From NCBI RefSeq assembly GCF_004343585.1, contig NZ_SLYW01000003.1:496001-560000 (forward strand): a stretch of DNA of 64,000 nt, read 5' to 3'. The notes under the pieces are model-generated. The model was not told the DNA's origin. It did not search any database and was given only the letters and a program-made list of their open reading frames with translations. This DNA comes from Neorhizobium sp. JUb45 (GTDB lineage Bacteria > Pseudomonadota > Alphaproteobacteria > Rhizobiales > Rhizobiaceae). The position numbers were made by a program, and so were the translations under genes. Positions 17,824-26,446 of this stretch are shown here, in pieces (the first letter of the stretch is position 1; every line of letters starts with the position of its first letter).

Positions 17824-18726
17824 TTACCCTTTCACACCGCCGGCTGAAATGCCTTCGACGAAGTATTTTTGCGCAAGGAAGAACACCACCAGCGAGGGCA
17901 GCAGCGTCAGCACCGACATGGCGAGGATGCGGTTCCATTCGAACGCTTCGGCGGTATCGATCGACAGTTTCAGTGCCAGCGAGACGGGAAACTTGTCGAC
18001 CGAGGACACGTAGATCAGCGGCCCGAGAAAATCGTTCATCGTCCACATGAACTGGAACAGCGCCACCGAGATCATCGCCGGCACCAGCATCGGCACCACG
18101 ACATAGATCAGCGTCTGAAAGCTGTTGGCGCCATCGACACGCGCCGCCTCCTCCATATCGCGCGGGATGGCGCGCAGGAACTGCAACAGCATGAAGACAA
18201 AGAAGGCATCCCCCGCGAAGGCGGAGGGCACCCAGAGCGGCAGATAGGTATCGAGCCAGCCGAGATCGCGAAACAGCAGATATTGCGGGATGCGAGTGAC
18301 CACATTGGGCAGAAGCAGGGTTGCGATCAGCGAGGCGAACAGGATCTTCTTGCCGGGAAACTCGAAACGGGCAAACCCATAGGCAACGGCCGTGCAGGAG
18401 ATCACCGTGAAGATCGTTTTTGGCGCGATGATCAGAAACGTGTTCCAGAAGAACCGGCCAAACGTGTAGGGCGTCGAGGTTTCCCAGCCCTTGGCGTAAC
18501 CATCCATGGTCGGACTTTGCGGCATGAAGCCGGCGCCGGCAAAGATTTCCGAATTGGTCTTGAAGCTGGCGCCGATCAGCCAGATCAGCGGATAAAGCAT
18601 GATCAGACCGACAATGGTGAGGATCGTGTAACGAATGGCCAGCGACACCGTTTCGCGGCGTTTTTGTACGGCCAGCAGCCGTTCGGCATTTTCGATCGCT
18701 TCGGCGTGGAGAATTCCGTCGCTCAT
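17824..18726 (-). CDS. Sugar ABC transporter permease (MalG/UgpE type)
   Basis: This 300-residue inner-membrane protein has six hydrophobic helices and the EAA loop 'IPRDMEEAARVDGANSFQTL', where the ATPase docks. I chose ATG 18726, which has GAGGAG six bases upstream; a TTG at 18732 would overlap the previous stop. It pairs with the permease gene just upstream to form the channel. Confidence 0.9.
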   Translation of the reverse strand: MSDGILHAEAIENAERLLAVQKRRETVSLAIRYTILTIVGLIMLYPLIWLIGASFKTNSEIFAGAGFMPQSPTMDGYAKGWETSTPYTFGRFFWNTFLIIAPKTIFTVISCTAVAYGFARFEFPGKKILFASLIATLLLPNVVTRIPQYLLFRDLGWLDTYLPLWVPSAFAGDAFFVFMLLQFLRAIPRDMEEAARVDGANSFQTLIYVVVPMLVPAMISVALFQFMWTMNDFLGPLIYVSSVDKFPVSLALKLSIDTAEAFEWNRILAMSVLTLLPSLVVFFLAQKYFVEGISAGGVKG

Positions 18727-18728
18727 GG

Positions 18729-19613
18729 TCAACTCCTCTTGTCGCCGGCGTAATAGACCCAGTGTTTCGATGACCAGAAGGCGATCAGCGTCAGCACCAT
18801 GATGACCGCGAACAGCACCCAGGCGATGGCCGAGGCATAGCCCATTTCGAATTTCTTGAAGGCCACCTCGTAGATATAGAGCGGCAGCAGATAGGTGGAT
18901 TTCAGCGGCCCGCCCTGGGTGATGACGTAAGGCCCGTTGAACTCCTGAAACGCCTGGACCATCTGCATGATCAGGTTGAAGAAGATCACCGGCGTCAAGA
19001 GCGGCAGGGTAATGGCGAAAAAGGCGCGCCAGGGCTTCGCCCCATCGATGGCGGCGGCTTCATAGAGCGATTTGTCGATCGATTGCAGCGCCGCCAGAAA
19101 GATCACCATGGCCGAACCGAACTGCCACAGGCGCAGAAGCGTGATGGTGAACAGCGCCGTGCCGGGATTGCCAAACCAGTTTACGCTCTCAAAGCCAATG
19201 CCGGTGAGCATCATGTTGATGAGGCCGGTATCGGCGAACATATAGCGCCACAGGACAGCGACCGCGATGGAGCCGCCAAGAATGGAGGGCACATAATAAG
19301 CGGTGCGGAAAAAGCCGATACCCTTGAGCTTGGAATTGAGGATACCGGCAATGAACAGCGCAAAGGCCAGTTTCAGCGGCACGGTGATCAACACATAGAT
19401 CATCGTCACGCTGAACGAGCGATTGAATGTGCGATCGCTGGTAAGAATGTCGGTGTAATTTTCCAGCCCGATGTAATTTGCGCCCTGCATCAGCCGGTAA
19501 TCGGTAAACGACAGGTAGAGCGAGCCGAGAAACGGGATCGCCGTAAAGATCAGCAGGCCCAACAGGTAGGGCAGCACATACCAGAAGCCGAGAAGGCGGC
19601 CATCGCCACTCAT
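18729..19613 (-). CDS. Sugar ABC transporter permease (MalF/UgpA type)
   Basis: This 294-residue permease shows six membrane helices and the coupling loop 'IDKSLYEAAAIDGAKPWRAF'. The start at 19613 (MSGDGRLLGFWYVLPYLLGL) matches the family N-terminus and is preceded by GAAAGGGG. Its ATG overlaps the TGA of a 30-codon ORF, so translation may depend on that small reading frame. The frame stays open further upstream, but that extension is not family-like. Confidence 0.9.
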   Translation of the reverse strand: MSGDGRLLGFWYVLPYLLGLLIFTAIPFLGSLYLSFTDYRLMQGANYIGLENYTDILTSDRTFNRSFSVTMIYVLITVPLKLAFALFIAGILNSKLKGIGFFRTAYYVPSILGGSIAVAVLWRYMFADTGLINMMLTGIGFESVNWFGNPGTALFTITLLRLWQFGSAMVIFLAALQSIDKSLYEAAAIDGAKPWRAFFAITLPLLTPVIFFNLIMQMVQAFQEFNGPYVITQGGPLKSTYLLPLYIYEVAFKKFEMGYASAIAWVLFAVIMVLTLIAFWSSKHWVYYAGDKRS

Positions 19614-19702
19614 GCAAAATCCCCTTTCAAGCTGTCCGGCACAGAGGCCGAGCAGCCACCCGAAAAGGCAAGGATGAAGTTCGTTCGAGATTGCGCGGAC
19701 AT
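19610..19702 (-). CDS. Small 30-residue ORF coupled to the sugar permease
   Basis: This reading frame encodes MSAQSRTNFILAFSGG and continues to a TGA that overlaps the permease ATG (ATGA). It is preceded by GGAGGAGGAAAGC, one of the strongest ribosome binding sites in the window, ideally spaced. A strong site on such a short frame with overlapping stop and start suggests translational coupling or a leader peptide. Residues FILAFSGGCSASV could be weakly membrane-seeking. No known family is recognised. Confidence 0.5.
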   Translation of the reverse strand: MSAQSRTNFILAFSGGCSASVPDSLKGDFA

Positions 19703-19798
19703 GCTTTCCTCCTCCCGGAAAGGACGGCATTTTCGCTCCGGCATCGCGCCGGATCGTTGTGCTGGATCATCAGGAGCCCGGCCGCGCCGGGCCGGTCA

Positions 19799-20917
19799 TC
19801 AAATGTAGGAACGCAGGTATTCCGACAGGCAGAGGATCGCCATCGCTTGTCCGTATGGCATCGCCGTCAGCTTGACCTGACGGTAATAATCGAGGTCTGC
19901 CCCCATGGCCGTGCCGAAGGAGGTGTTCTGCAGCTCGCCGGCCGCATCAATATGGCCGATGACGCCCTGCACGGCACGATGCGCGACGGGCAGATATTCC
20001 GGCCCGAGATAGCGTTTGCGCACGGCCTTCATCAGTCCATAGCCGAAGCCGGCGGCGGCAGAGGATTCCACATAACTTTGCGGATCGTCGATCAGCGTGT
20101 GCCACAGGCCCGATGGCGACTGATGTTCGGCCAGCGTTTCCGCCTGACGTTTCAGCGTCGAGATCAGGTGACGGCGAAAGGCATCGCCTTCGGGCAGGTC
20201 AAGCAGATCGAGAAATTCCGGGATGGCGATGGTGATCCACGAATTGCCCCGCGCCCAGAGCGCATTGGCAAAATTGTGGTTGCCGTCAAAGGTCCAGCCG
20301 TGGAACCACAGGCCGCTCTTACGATCCGCCAGATACTGGGTGTGGATGAGGAACTGGTATTTCGCCTCCTCCACATAATCCGGGCGGTTCAACAGCAGGC
20401 CGATCTTGGCGAGCGGCATGACGCTCATCATCAACGTGTCATCCCACATCTGCTGATGATTGACGTTGTTATACACGATGTGCTGGATGCCGCCTTCGCT
20501 TGTGCGCGGCATCTCGTGCATCACCCATTCCGCCCAGGTTTCCAGATAGGGCTTCCAGGCCGGATTGGGATTGAGCTCATACAGGCAGGCAAGCGTCAGG
20601 AACGGGCAGACGGTATTGACGTTCTTGGTCGGCGTGCCTTCGGAAAGCCGCGCATCGAACCATGAGGTGATGATGTCCAGCACCTGTCTGTCGCCGGTCT
20701 GTTGCCAGTAATTGAACAGGCCGTAGAGCCCGATGCCGTGGGTCCATTCCCAACCGGCCCAGCCCTTGGTGTCGATCACGCGCCCGTCTTCCAGCCGCAG
20801 CAGGAATTCGCCCGTCCGGTCCTCGATGGAGACCAGATTGTCGGCAAGCCGCCGGATCAGCCCCACCACATCCGCGCGGGGCGCCACATAATCCTTCTGC
20901 CGCAACAGCGCATGCAT
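19799..20917 (-). CDS. GH105 unsaturated rhamnogalacturonyl/glucuronyl hydrolase
   Basis: This 372-residue protein, the length of B. subtilis YteR, belongs to the GH105/GH88 group. These enzymes remove the unsaturated uronic acid from the non-reducing end of pectin-lyase oligosaccharides by hydrating the double bond. The segment 'NVNHQQMWDDTLMMSVMPLA' contains the likely catalytic aspartate region, and 'WTHGIGLYGLFNYWQQTGD' and 'FANALWARGNSWITIAIPEF' are typical of the alpha/alpha barrel. No signal peptide is seen, so it acts in the cytoplasm on imported disaccharide. ATG 20917 was used; TTG 20923 is better spaced from GGGAGG. It heads the ABC importer operon. Confidence 0.88.
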   Translation of the reverse strand: MHALLRQKDYVAPRADVVGLIRRLADNLVSIEDRTGEFLLRLEDGRVIDTKGWAGWEWTHGIGLYGLFNYWQQTGDRQVLDIITSWFDARLSEGTPTKNVNTVCPFLTLACLYELNPNPAWKPYLETWAEWVMHEMPRTSEGGIQHIVYNNVNHQQMWDDTLMMSVMPLAKIGLLLNRPDYVEEAKYQFLIHTQYLADRKSGLWFHGWTFDGNHNFANALWARGNSWITIAIPEFLDLLDLPEGDAFRRHLISTLKRQAETLAEHQSPSGLWHTLIDDPQSYVESSAAAGFGYGLMKAVRKRYLGPEYLPVAHRAVQGVIGHIDAAGELQNTSFGTAMGADLDYYRQVKLTAMPYGQAMAILCLSEYLRSYI

Positions 20918-20981
20918 CGTCAAAACTATAACCCTCCCAGGCAGCCGGACCTCCTCGTCCAGCCAAAAAAATCGGAATGCG

Positions 20982-21019
20982 ATTTCATTTTTGAAAAAAA
21001 CCATACTCAAAAATGAAAT
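20982..21019. promoter_or_regulatory. Perfect inverted repeat, candidate KdgR-like (IclR) operator
   Basis: ATTTCATTTTTGA at 20982-20994 and TCAAAAATGAAAT at 21007-21019 are exact reverse complements with a 12-base spacer. The site lies in the intergenic region between the divergent GH105 operon and the IclR regulator, about 65-100 bases before the GH105 start. The TTTCAT/ATGAAA core resembles half-sites known for enterobacterial KdgR. Confidence 0.65.
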
Positions 21020-21097
21020 GCAATAGGGGTTCGGAATTTATCATACTAAACGCCGTAACGCCCATTTCACCGCTATTTTTCGAATTTCTCCGATGCC

Positions 21098-21126
21098 TTG
21101 ACAGCGGGCAAGAAGCTTTTCAGAAT
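21098..21126 (+). promoter_or_regulatory. Candidate promoter of the IclR gene
   Basis: TTGACA at 21098-21103 is a perfect -35 element and CAGAAT at 21121-21126 a fair -10, with a 17-base spacer. A transcript would start near 21133, just ahead of ATG 21151, which supports that start codon. Confidence 0.5.
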
Positions 21127-21150
21127 AGCATTCCATATTTTTTGGAACGG

Positions 21151-21942
21151 ATGATGTCTGACGCTTCTCGCAACAAACCCGACAATGTCGCTGCCGTGCT
21201 GAAGGTTTTTTCGGTGCTGGAAACGCTGGCGGAAGATGGCCGCTCCAGCCTTGCCGACATCGCCCAACATGCGATGACATCGAAAGCCACCACCCACCGG
21301 CTGCTGCAGACCATGGTCGATCTCGGTTACGTGGAGCAGGAAGAGGAAACCGACAAATACCGGCTGACGCTGAAACTGTTCGGGCTGGGCGCACGCACGC
21401 TGCGCGGCCAGACGCATCTGCTGCAGGTGGCCGACCGGGCCATGGGAACTCTGTCGCGCGAGACAGGCGAAGCCATCAATCTCGGCGTGATGGACGAGCG
21501 CGAACAGCGTGTCGCCTATATCCACAAATATGACAGCGCCTATAACCTGTCGATGAATTCGCCGCTGGGCAAACGCAACCCGCTGCACAGCACCTCGCTC
21601 GGCAAGGCGCTTCTGGCCTTCCGCGACGAGACGGAAATCGCCGACCGGCTGTCGAAGATGACCTTCGAAAAGATGGCGCCGAAGACGATTACCGACGTTG
21701 CGGCGCTGCGCGACCAGTTGAGCCGTATCCGCGAGGATGGTTATTCGGAAGAGGTGGAGGAAAGCGAGGCTGGCGTGCGCTGCATGGCGGTGCCGATCCG
21801 CGACCATCTGGGCAAATCGATCGCTGCGATCAGCATCTCGTTTCCGCTGTTCCGTTTCGACCCGGCCCGCAAATCCACCTATGTGCGGATCCTGCTGGAG
21901 GCCGGGCAAACGGCTTCAAGAAGCCTCGGCTTCGACGGCTGA
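21151..21942 (+). CDS. IclR-family regulator, KdgR-like
   Basis: This 263-residue regulator has an N-terminal winged helix ('LADIAQHAMTSKATTHRLLQ', then 'MVDLGYVEQEEETDKYRLTL') and a GAF-like effector domain ('NLGVMDEREQRVAYIHKYDS', 'NPLHSTSLGKALLAF', 'EEVEESEAGVRCMAVPIRD'). Its length equals that of E. coli KdgR, which senses 2-keto-3-deoxygluconate. ATG 21151 follows GGAACGG; the frame is open to 21013 but that region overlaps the candidate operator. Divergence from the GH105-ABC operon and the nearby kdu genes support a pectin-pathway repressor. Confidence 0.88.
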   Translation: MMSDASRNKPDNVAAVLKVFSVLETLAEDGRSSLADIAQHAMTSKATTHRLLQTMVDLGYVEQEEETDKYRLTLKLFGLGARTLRGQTHLLQVADRAMGTLSRETGEAINLGVMDEREQRVAYIHKYDSAYNLSMNSPLGKRNPLHSTSLGKALLAFRDETEIADRLSKMTFEKMAPKTITDVAALRDQLSRIREDGYSEEVEESEAGVRCMAVPIRDHLGKSIAAISISFPLFRFDPARKSTYVRILLEAGQTASRSLGFDG

Positions 21943-21945
21943 TCC

Positions 21946-22467
21946 TCAGACCGCGTGATAACCGCGGTTAAGATAGATCAGCGACTGACCGCCATCGCTC
22001 ACCTGCGTTTCGAGAACCCGGCAGATGAGAATGTCGTGGCTGTGACCATCGGCCACCGAGGTGATTTCACAATCGAACGATGCCAGTGCGCCATCGAGCG
22101 CCAGCCCGCCGCTTGGCAGTTCCGTCCATGAGGCACCGGCAAAACGCTCCTCGACCGGCGTCTTGCCACCGAACAGGCGGCTGAGATCCTGATGGTCGGA
22201 TGAGAGCACGTTGACGCAGATCGTGCCATTGCCCTTGACCGGCCAATAGGCGCTCGACGTCTTGTTGAGGCAGACGAGAAGTGTCGGCGGATTGTCGGAC
22301 ACACTGCAGACAGCGGTTGCGGCAAAACCGGCTCGACCGGCCGCACCCGATGTGGTGACGATATGCACCGCCGCGCCAAGCTTTGCCATGGCGTTGCGAT
22401 AATCCTCGCGGCGGGTTTCTTCCGTATTGTCCGGCTCTTTCGACACGGCCTGTCCCTGCATGCTCAT
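21946..22467 (-). CDS. rutF: RutF, NADH:FMN oxidoreductase
   Basis: This 173-residue flavin reductase supplies reduced FMN to RutA. The family motif is clear in '[20 protein letters not shown]', '[20 protein letters not shown]', '[20 protein letters not shown]' and the late '[13 protein letters not shown]'. It is the last gene of the rut operon and its start overlaps the end of rutE by four bases. It could also serve other reduced-flavin monooxygenases in the cell, but the operon position argues for RutA. Confidence 0.92.
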   Translation of the reverse strand: MSMQGQAVSKEPDNTEETRREDYRNAMAKLGAAVHIVTTSGAAGRAGFAATAVCSVSDNPPTLLVCLNKTSSAYWPVKGNGTICVNVLSSDHQDLSRLFGGKTPVEERFAGASWTELPSGGLALDGALASFDCEITSVADGHSHDILICRVLETQVSDGGQSLIYLNRGYHAV

Positions 22468-23060
22468 TCCCCCAGAATCTGGCAGGCGTCGTCAAAATCG
22501 AGACGCGGCAGGCGCGCAAACACTTTTGCGGGATCGCCATGGCCGAGATTGATCAGGAAATTCGACTTCCAAGTCGTGCCGGCAAAGAACTCGTCATCCA
22601 CCTTCTTCTTGTCGAAACCGGACATCGGACCGGCATCGAGACCAAGAGCGCGGGCAGCGAGGATGAGATAGCCGGCCTGAAGCGTGCCGTTGCGGAAGGC
22701 GGTTTCTTCGGCAGCGGCCGGGCTGGAGGTGAACCAGCTGCGTGCATCCGCATGCGGGAAAAGCTGCGGCAGCTTTTCGTAGAATTCGGCATCATAGGCG
22801 GCGATCACCGTGACAGGCGCGGCCAGCGTCTTTTCCAGATTGCCGGAGGACAGGGAGGGCTTCAGACGCTCCTTTGCCTGCGGCCCCTTCACGAAGACAA
22901 AACGTGCCGGCGAACAATTGGCCGAGGTGGGGCCGAACTTCACCAGATCGTAGAGTTGTTTCAGCGTCTCGTCGGAGACGTCACCCGGCAACCAGCCATT
23001 CTGGGAACGCGCGGAGAAAAACAACGCATCAAGCGCCTGCTGGTCGAGAACGTTCGTCAT
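22464..23060 (-). CDS. rutE: RutE, malonic semialdehyde reductase (nitroreductase fold)
   Basis: This 198-residue nitroreductase-family protein reduces malonic semialdehyde to 3-hydroxypropionate, removing the toxic end product of uracil breakdown. '[20 protein letters not shown]' and '[14 protein letters not shown]' are the FMN-binding N-terminal segments, and '[20 protein letters not shown]' with '[20 protein letters not shown]' are typical of RutE. It lies between rutD and rutF in the same order as in E. coli. Confidence 0.92.
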   Translation of the reverse strand: MTNVLDQQALDALFFSARSQNGWLPGDVSDETLKQLYDLVKFGPTSANCSPARFVFVKGPQAKERLKPSLSSGNLEKTLAAPVTVIAAYDAEFYEKLPQLFPHADARSWFTSSPAAAEETAFRNGTLQAGYLILAARALGLDAGPMSGFDKKKVDDEFFAGTTWKSNFLINLGHGDPAKVFARLPRLDFDDACQILGE

Positions 23061-23075
23061 GGGAAATCCTGAAAT

Positions 23076-23855
23076 CTATCGATCATTGAGGAAGGAAAGA
23101 ACCGCATCGTTGAAACCCTGCGGGTCGACAACGTTTACGGCATGGGCGCCGAAATCGAAAAGGGCAAGCGTGGAATCCGGCAGGGCATCGGCAAGTTGCA
23201 GCGAACGGCTATAGGGTACGAGCATATCATCCTTCGTTGCGACCACGAGCGTGGGCGCATTGACACCCTCAAGCCGGCCTTCGATATCGAAAGCCCTTAA
23301 TGCTGCGATGCGGTGTAAAATATTCTCCTTCCCCTGGAAATGTAAAAGCGCATGCTTTTCTTCTTCCGCCATGCGGGAGGAATTTTCTGCCATCCAGATG
23401 GCCGGATAGAGAAACAACGGCTGCGCCTTGACGAAAGCCGGCACGCCGGACTTTTCGAGCAGCTCGATACGCACATCGAAACAACGGCCGGAATGCGGAT
23501 CAGCCTTGGCCCAGGCATTGACCAGCACCAGCCTGTCGATGACCTCGGGAAAGCGCAACGCCAGGTCGAGCCCGACAAGCCCGCCAAAGGCATGGCCCAT
23601 GAAACTGAAACTGGTGAGGCCCAGCGCGGCAGCGATTTCCATGACCTCATCGGCCATGTCGCTGATCGCGTAACCTTCGGGGACCTCTCCCGGCGAACGG
23701 CCGGTGCCGAAATGGTCATAGGTGACCACCCGGAACCGCGCCTTCAAAGCCTCGATCTGCGGCGCCCAATAGGAGGCACTGCCGCCAAGGCCCGACGACA
23801 GGATGATCGTCGGGGCAGAGGCGTCCATCACTCCATGCACATCGAAATGCAGCAT
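23076..23855 (-). CDS. rutD: RutD, aminoacrylate hydrolase (alpha/beta hydrolase)
   Basis: This 259-residue alpha/beta hydrolase is thought to speed hydrolysis of aminoacrylate. It shows an oxyanion region 'TIILSSGLGGSASYWAPQ' and the elbow 'FSFMGHAFGGLVGLDLALR', which has alanine where the usual nucleophile serine would be (G-H-A-F-G), as seen in several RutD proteins. I chose ATG 23855, four bases after the rutC stop and giving family length; upstream in-frame sequence overlaps rutC. It lies between rutC and rutE. Confidence 0.9.
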   Translation of the reverse strand: MLHFDVHGVMDASAPTIILSSGLGGSASYWAPQIEALKARFRVVTYDHFGTGRSPGEVPEGYAISDMADEVMEIAAALGLTSFSFMGHAFGGLVGLDLALRFPEVIDRLVLVNAWAKADPHSGRCFDVRIELLEKSGVPAFVKAQPLFLYPAIWMAENSSRMAEEEKHALLHFQGKENILHRIAALRAFDIEGRLEGVNAPTLVVATKDDMLVPYSRSLQLADALPDSTLALFDFGAHAVNVVDPQGFNDAVLSFLNDR

Positions 23856-23859
23856 TCCG

Positions 23860-24246
23860 TCATTTCCCGATATGCGCAACGGTTGCGATCTCGACCAACG
23901 CATCCGGCTTCACCAGACCGCACTGGACGCAATACCGCGCCGGCTTGTCGCCCGGAAAGTACTCGGCATAAACCGCGTTGACGGCCTGATAATTGGCCCA
24001 GTCGGTGATGAAGATGTGGTTCATAGTGATATCCTCCATCGTGCCGCCAGCGGTTTCGATGACCGACTTGATGACTTCCAGCACATGGCGGGTCTGGGCA
24101 CCGGCATCACCGACATGGACGACATCGTTGTTCTTGTCGAAAGGCAGCGTGCCCGAGACGTAGACCACGCCATCGGCAAGCGTGCCGGGCGAATAGGGAG
24201 CGATCGGCTTCTGGGTGCCTTCGGGCACGATAATCGTTTTCGGCAT
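23860..24246 (-). CDS. rutC: RutC, 3-aminoacrylate deaminase (RidA family)
   Basis: This 128-residue RidA/YjgF-like protein turns 3-aminoacrylate (peracid-derived) into malonic semialdehyde and ammonia. '[20 protein letters not shown]' and the C-terminal '[20 protein letters not shown]', with the conserved arginine and the cysteine region of the active site, mark the family. It lies 23 bases after rutB and is followed by rutD. Confidence 0.93.
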   Translation of the reverse strand: MPKTIIVPEGTQKPIAPYSPGTLADGVVYVSGTLPFDKNNDVVHVGDAGAQTRHVLEVIKSVIETAGGTMEDITMNHIFITDWANYQAVNAVYAEYFPGDKPARYCVQCGLVKPDALVEIATVAHIGK

Positions 24247-24269
24247 GTTCGTTCTCCTCTTTTTATCTT

Positions 24270-25004
24270 TCAGGCTTCGCTCGGCGCGGCCTGCGCAATG
24301 ACGCCGCAGAAATCGTTGACGGTCGCGACCCAGCCGAAGAATTTTTCGACATTGTAGACAGTCGCCTGCTGGATGAAGTCCGGCCCCAGATGATGGGTGG
24401 CATCTTCCAGCATCACCCCGAAATATTCGAGGTGAAAGGCATCGCGCAGCGAACTTTCGACGCAGACATTGGTGGCGATGCCGACAAAGACGAGATTGCG
24501 GATACCACGGGCGCGCAGCACGCTGTCCATATTGGTGTTGAAGAAACCGCTGTAGCGCGTTTTCGGCACAAGAATGTCACCCGGCTGCGGCTGCAACTCA
24601 TCGACGATCGCGTAATCCCATGTGCCCTTGGCCAGCAATTGGCCTTGCAGCTCGGGATTGGCGCGCATGTGTTTCAAGGCATTGGACTTGTGCCAGTTGG
24701 GCGAACCGGGGCCACCGGCCTCGACATAATCCTTGTCCCAGCCGTTCTGAAAATAGATGACCTGCACGCCGTTGGCGCGCGCCGCATCCAGCGTCTTCTT
24801 GATGTTGTCGATCGTGCCCTTGGCACCGGTTATGTCGAAACCGGCGAGATCGACATAACCGCCTTCGGTCGAATAGGCATTCTGCATGTCGACTACGACA
24901 ACCGCCGTTTCCGATGGCTTCAGCGTGATCGGTTCCGGCCGGGCCGGCAGCGTGACACTTTCCGACCGGCTGACCGGCGCCTGATATCCTGCAACCACGC
25001 TCAT
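24270..25004 (-). CDS. rutB: RutB, peroxyureidoacrylate/ureidoacrylate amidohydrolase
   Basis: This 244-residue isochorismatase-like hydrolase cleaves ureidoacrylate peracid to carbamate and aminoacrylate peracid. The catalytic triad region is visible: aspartate in '[20 protein letters not shown]', a lysine in '[20 protein letters not shown]' and the nucleophile cysteine in '[20 protein letters not shown]'. I chose ATG 25004, which overlaps the rutA stop by four bases and starts the family-like sequence [10 protein letters not shown]; the open frame upstream lies inside rutA. Confidence 0.93.
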   Translation of the reverse strand: MSVVAGYQAPVSRSESVTLPARPEPITLKPSETAVVVVDMQNAYSTEGGYVDLAGFDITGAKGTIDNIKKTLDAARANGVQVIYFQNGWDKDYVEAGGPGSPNWHKSNALKHMRANPELQGQLLAKGTWDYAIVDELQPQPGDILVPKTRYSGFFNTNMDSVLRARGIRNLVFVGIATNVCVESSLRDAFHLEYFGVMLEDATHHLGPDFIQQATVYNVEKFFGWVATVNDFCGVIAQAAPSEA

Positions 25005-26092
25005 TCGGCGGCCTCCAGAGCCGGCTTGATATGCTGACGGCTTTTCATCAATGGCTGAACATATTGCCCGAATTTTTCGATGCCCTCGACGAAATCGTCG
25101 AAGGTGAGCATGACGCCACCGGTGCCGGGCACTTCCGCCATCTCGTCCAGCATCGCCGCCACTTCCGCATAAGAGCCGATCAGCGTGCCCATGTTGATAT
25201 TGACCGCGGACACCGGATTGGACATGTGCCGCACATTGGTATCGGCGCCCGACTTGGTATCTGCCGCACTCTGCAGGCCGAGCCACTGGATCGCCTCCTG
25301 ATCGGCGCCGGCCTTGTAATGTTCCCACTTGGCGAAAGCCGCCTTTGTGGTTTCCTCTGCCAGGATCATCGTCAGCACGAAGGAGCGCACATCGCGCCCG
25401 GTCTTTTCCGTTGCCGCCAGAAGCCGCTCATTGGTGGGGGCAAATGCCTTTGGCGTGTTGATGCCGACGCCGAAGCAAAAGCTGTAATCGGCAAACTCGG
25501 CGGAAAACGCCATGCCGGCATTCGACGAACCGGCGCAGATCAGCTTCACATCGCCCTCCGGCACCGGCTTCATGTGGCAATCGTCCATCTGGAAATATTT
25601 GCCTTTGAAATCGGATGCACCCGAGGCCAGAAGCTCTTTCAGCACGGTCGAATATTCGGCGAGATAGGCGTAACGATCGCCAAAATAATCATCGCCCGGC
25701 CACAGACCCATCTGGCTGTATTCCGGCCTCTGCCAGCCGGTGACCAGATTGACGCCGAAACGCCCACCCGAAATGCTGTCGATCGTGGTGGCCATGCGCG
25801 CGACGATGGCCGGCGGCATGACCAGCGTCGCCGCCGTGCCGAACAGTTTTATCTTCGAGGTGACGGCGGCAAGGCCCGCCATCAGTGTGAAGGATTCCAG
25901 ATTGTAGTCCCAGAATTCCGTCTTGCCGCCAAAGCCGCGCAGCTTGATCATCGAAAGCGCGAAATCGAACCCGTATTTTTCCGCCGTCAGCGTGATTTTT
26001 TTGTTGAGTTCGAAGGACGGCTTGTATTGCGGCGCGTTTTCGGAAAGCAGCCAGCCATTGTTGCCGATAGGGATAAAAACACCGATTTCCAT
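25001..26092 (-). CDS. rutA: RutA, flavin-dependent pyrimidine monooxygenase
   Basis: This 363-residue luciferase-like monooxygenase opens the uracil ring at N3-C4 using reduced FMN and oxygen. '[20 protein letters not shown]', '[20 protein letters not shown]', '[20 protein letters not shown]' and '[20 protein letters not shown]' are conserved RutA segments. ATG 26092 follows GAGAGGAG. It is the first gene of rutABCDEF and lies 36-48 bases downstream of a sigma-54 promoter. No rutG permease or rutR repressor gene is in the window. Confidence 0.94.
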   Translation of the reverse strand: MEIGVFIPIGNNGWLLSENAPQYKPSFELNKKITLTAEKYGFDFALSMIKLRGFGGKTEFWDYNLESFTLMAGLAAVTSKIKLFGTAATLVMPPAIVARMATTIDSISGGRFGVNLVTGWQRPEYSQMGLWPGDDYFGDRYAYLAEYSTVLKELLASGASDFKGKYFQMDDCHMKPVPEGDVKLICAGSSNAGMAFSAEFADYSFCFGVGINTPKAFAPTNERLLAATEKTGRDVRSFVLTMILAEETTKAAFAKWEHYKAGADQEAIQWLGLQSAADTKSGADTNVRHMSNPVSAVNINMGTLIGSYAEVAAMLDEMAEVPGTGGVMLTFDDFVEGIEKFGQYVQPLMKSRQHIKPALEAAE

Positions 26093-26137
26093 CTCATGCT
26101 CCTCTCGATTGGGCGAATTGCCGATTGCCTGTCAATC

Positions 26138-26154
26138 AGCAAGTTGCATGCCAG
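26138..26154 (-). promoter_or_regulatory. Sigma-54 promoter for the rut operon
   Basis: On the minus strand, CTGGCATGCAACTTGCT matches the -24/-12 consensus TGGCACG-N4-TTGCW with one mismatch and has the exact GG to GC spacing. The -12 GC is about 48 bases before the rutA start, leaving a leader of some 36 bases. It implies nitrogen control through RpoN and NtrC, as in E. coli. The rest of the 354-base gap up to the next gene shows no coding frame. Confidence 0.72.
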
Positions 26155-26446
26155 TCCGAAATAGATGTTTTTAAACAATGGGATAAAAAACAGAAACGCA
26201 ATGCCGGCTTGTCCGAGCGTGAAATATTGACCGTCTGGTAAATATTTTTGAAATTGTGCCCGATTGGTATGCAGACGCAAGCTGATTTTCACGCAAGCGA
26301 CAATCTCCGTCGCCACGACGGCACCATGGAATTTAGCAATTGCAAAGAGTTACGGCGGCAGATCAACAGCCTAAATGCTGGGCATCGGCCGCCATTTCAC
26401 CAGCGTCGCGATCAGACTGAAACGCCGGCCAGCGAGAAAACGGCGC

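Noticed and set aside
26255..26275. Possible NtrC site (TGTGCCCGATTGGTATGC) upstream of rutA
   Set aside because: The right half needs a two-base insertion to fit the NtrC dyad, so the match is too weak to annotate.
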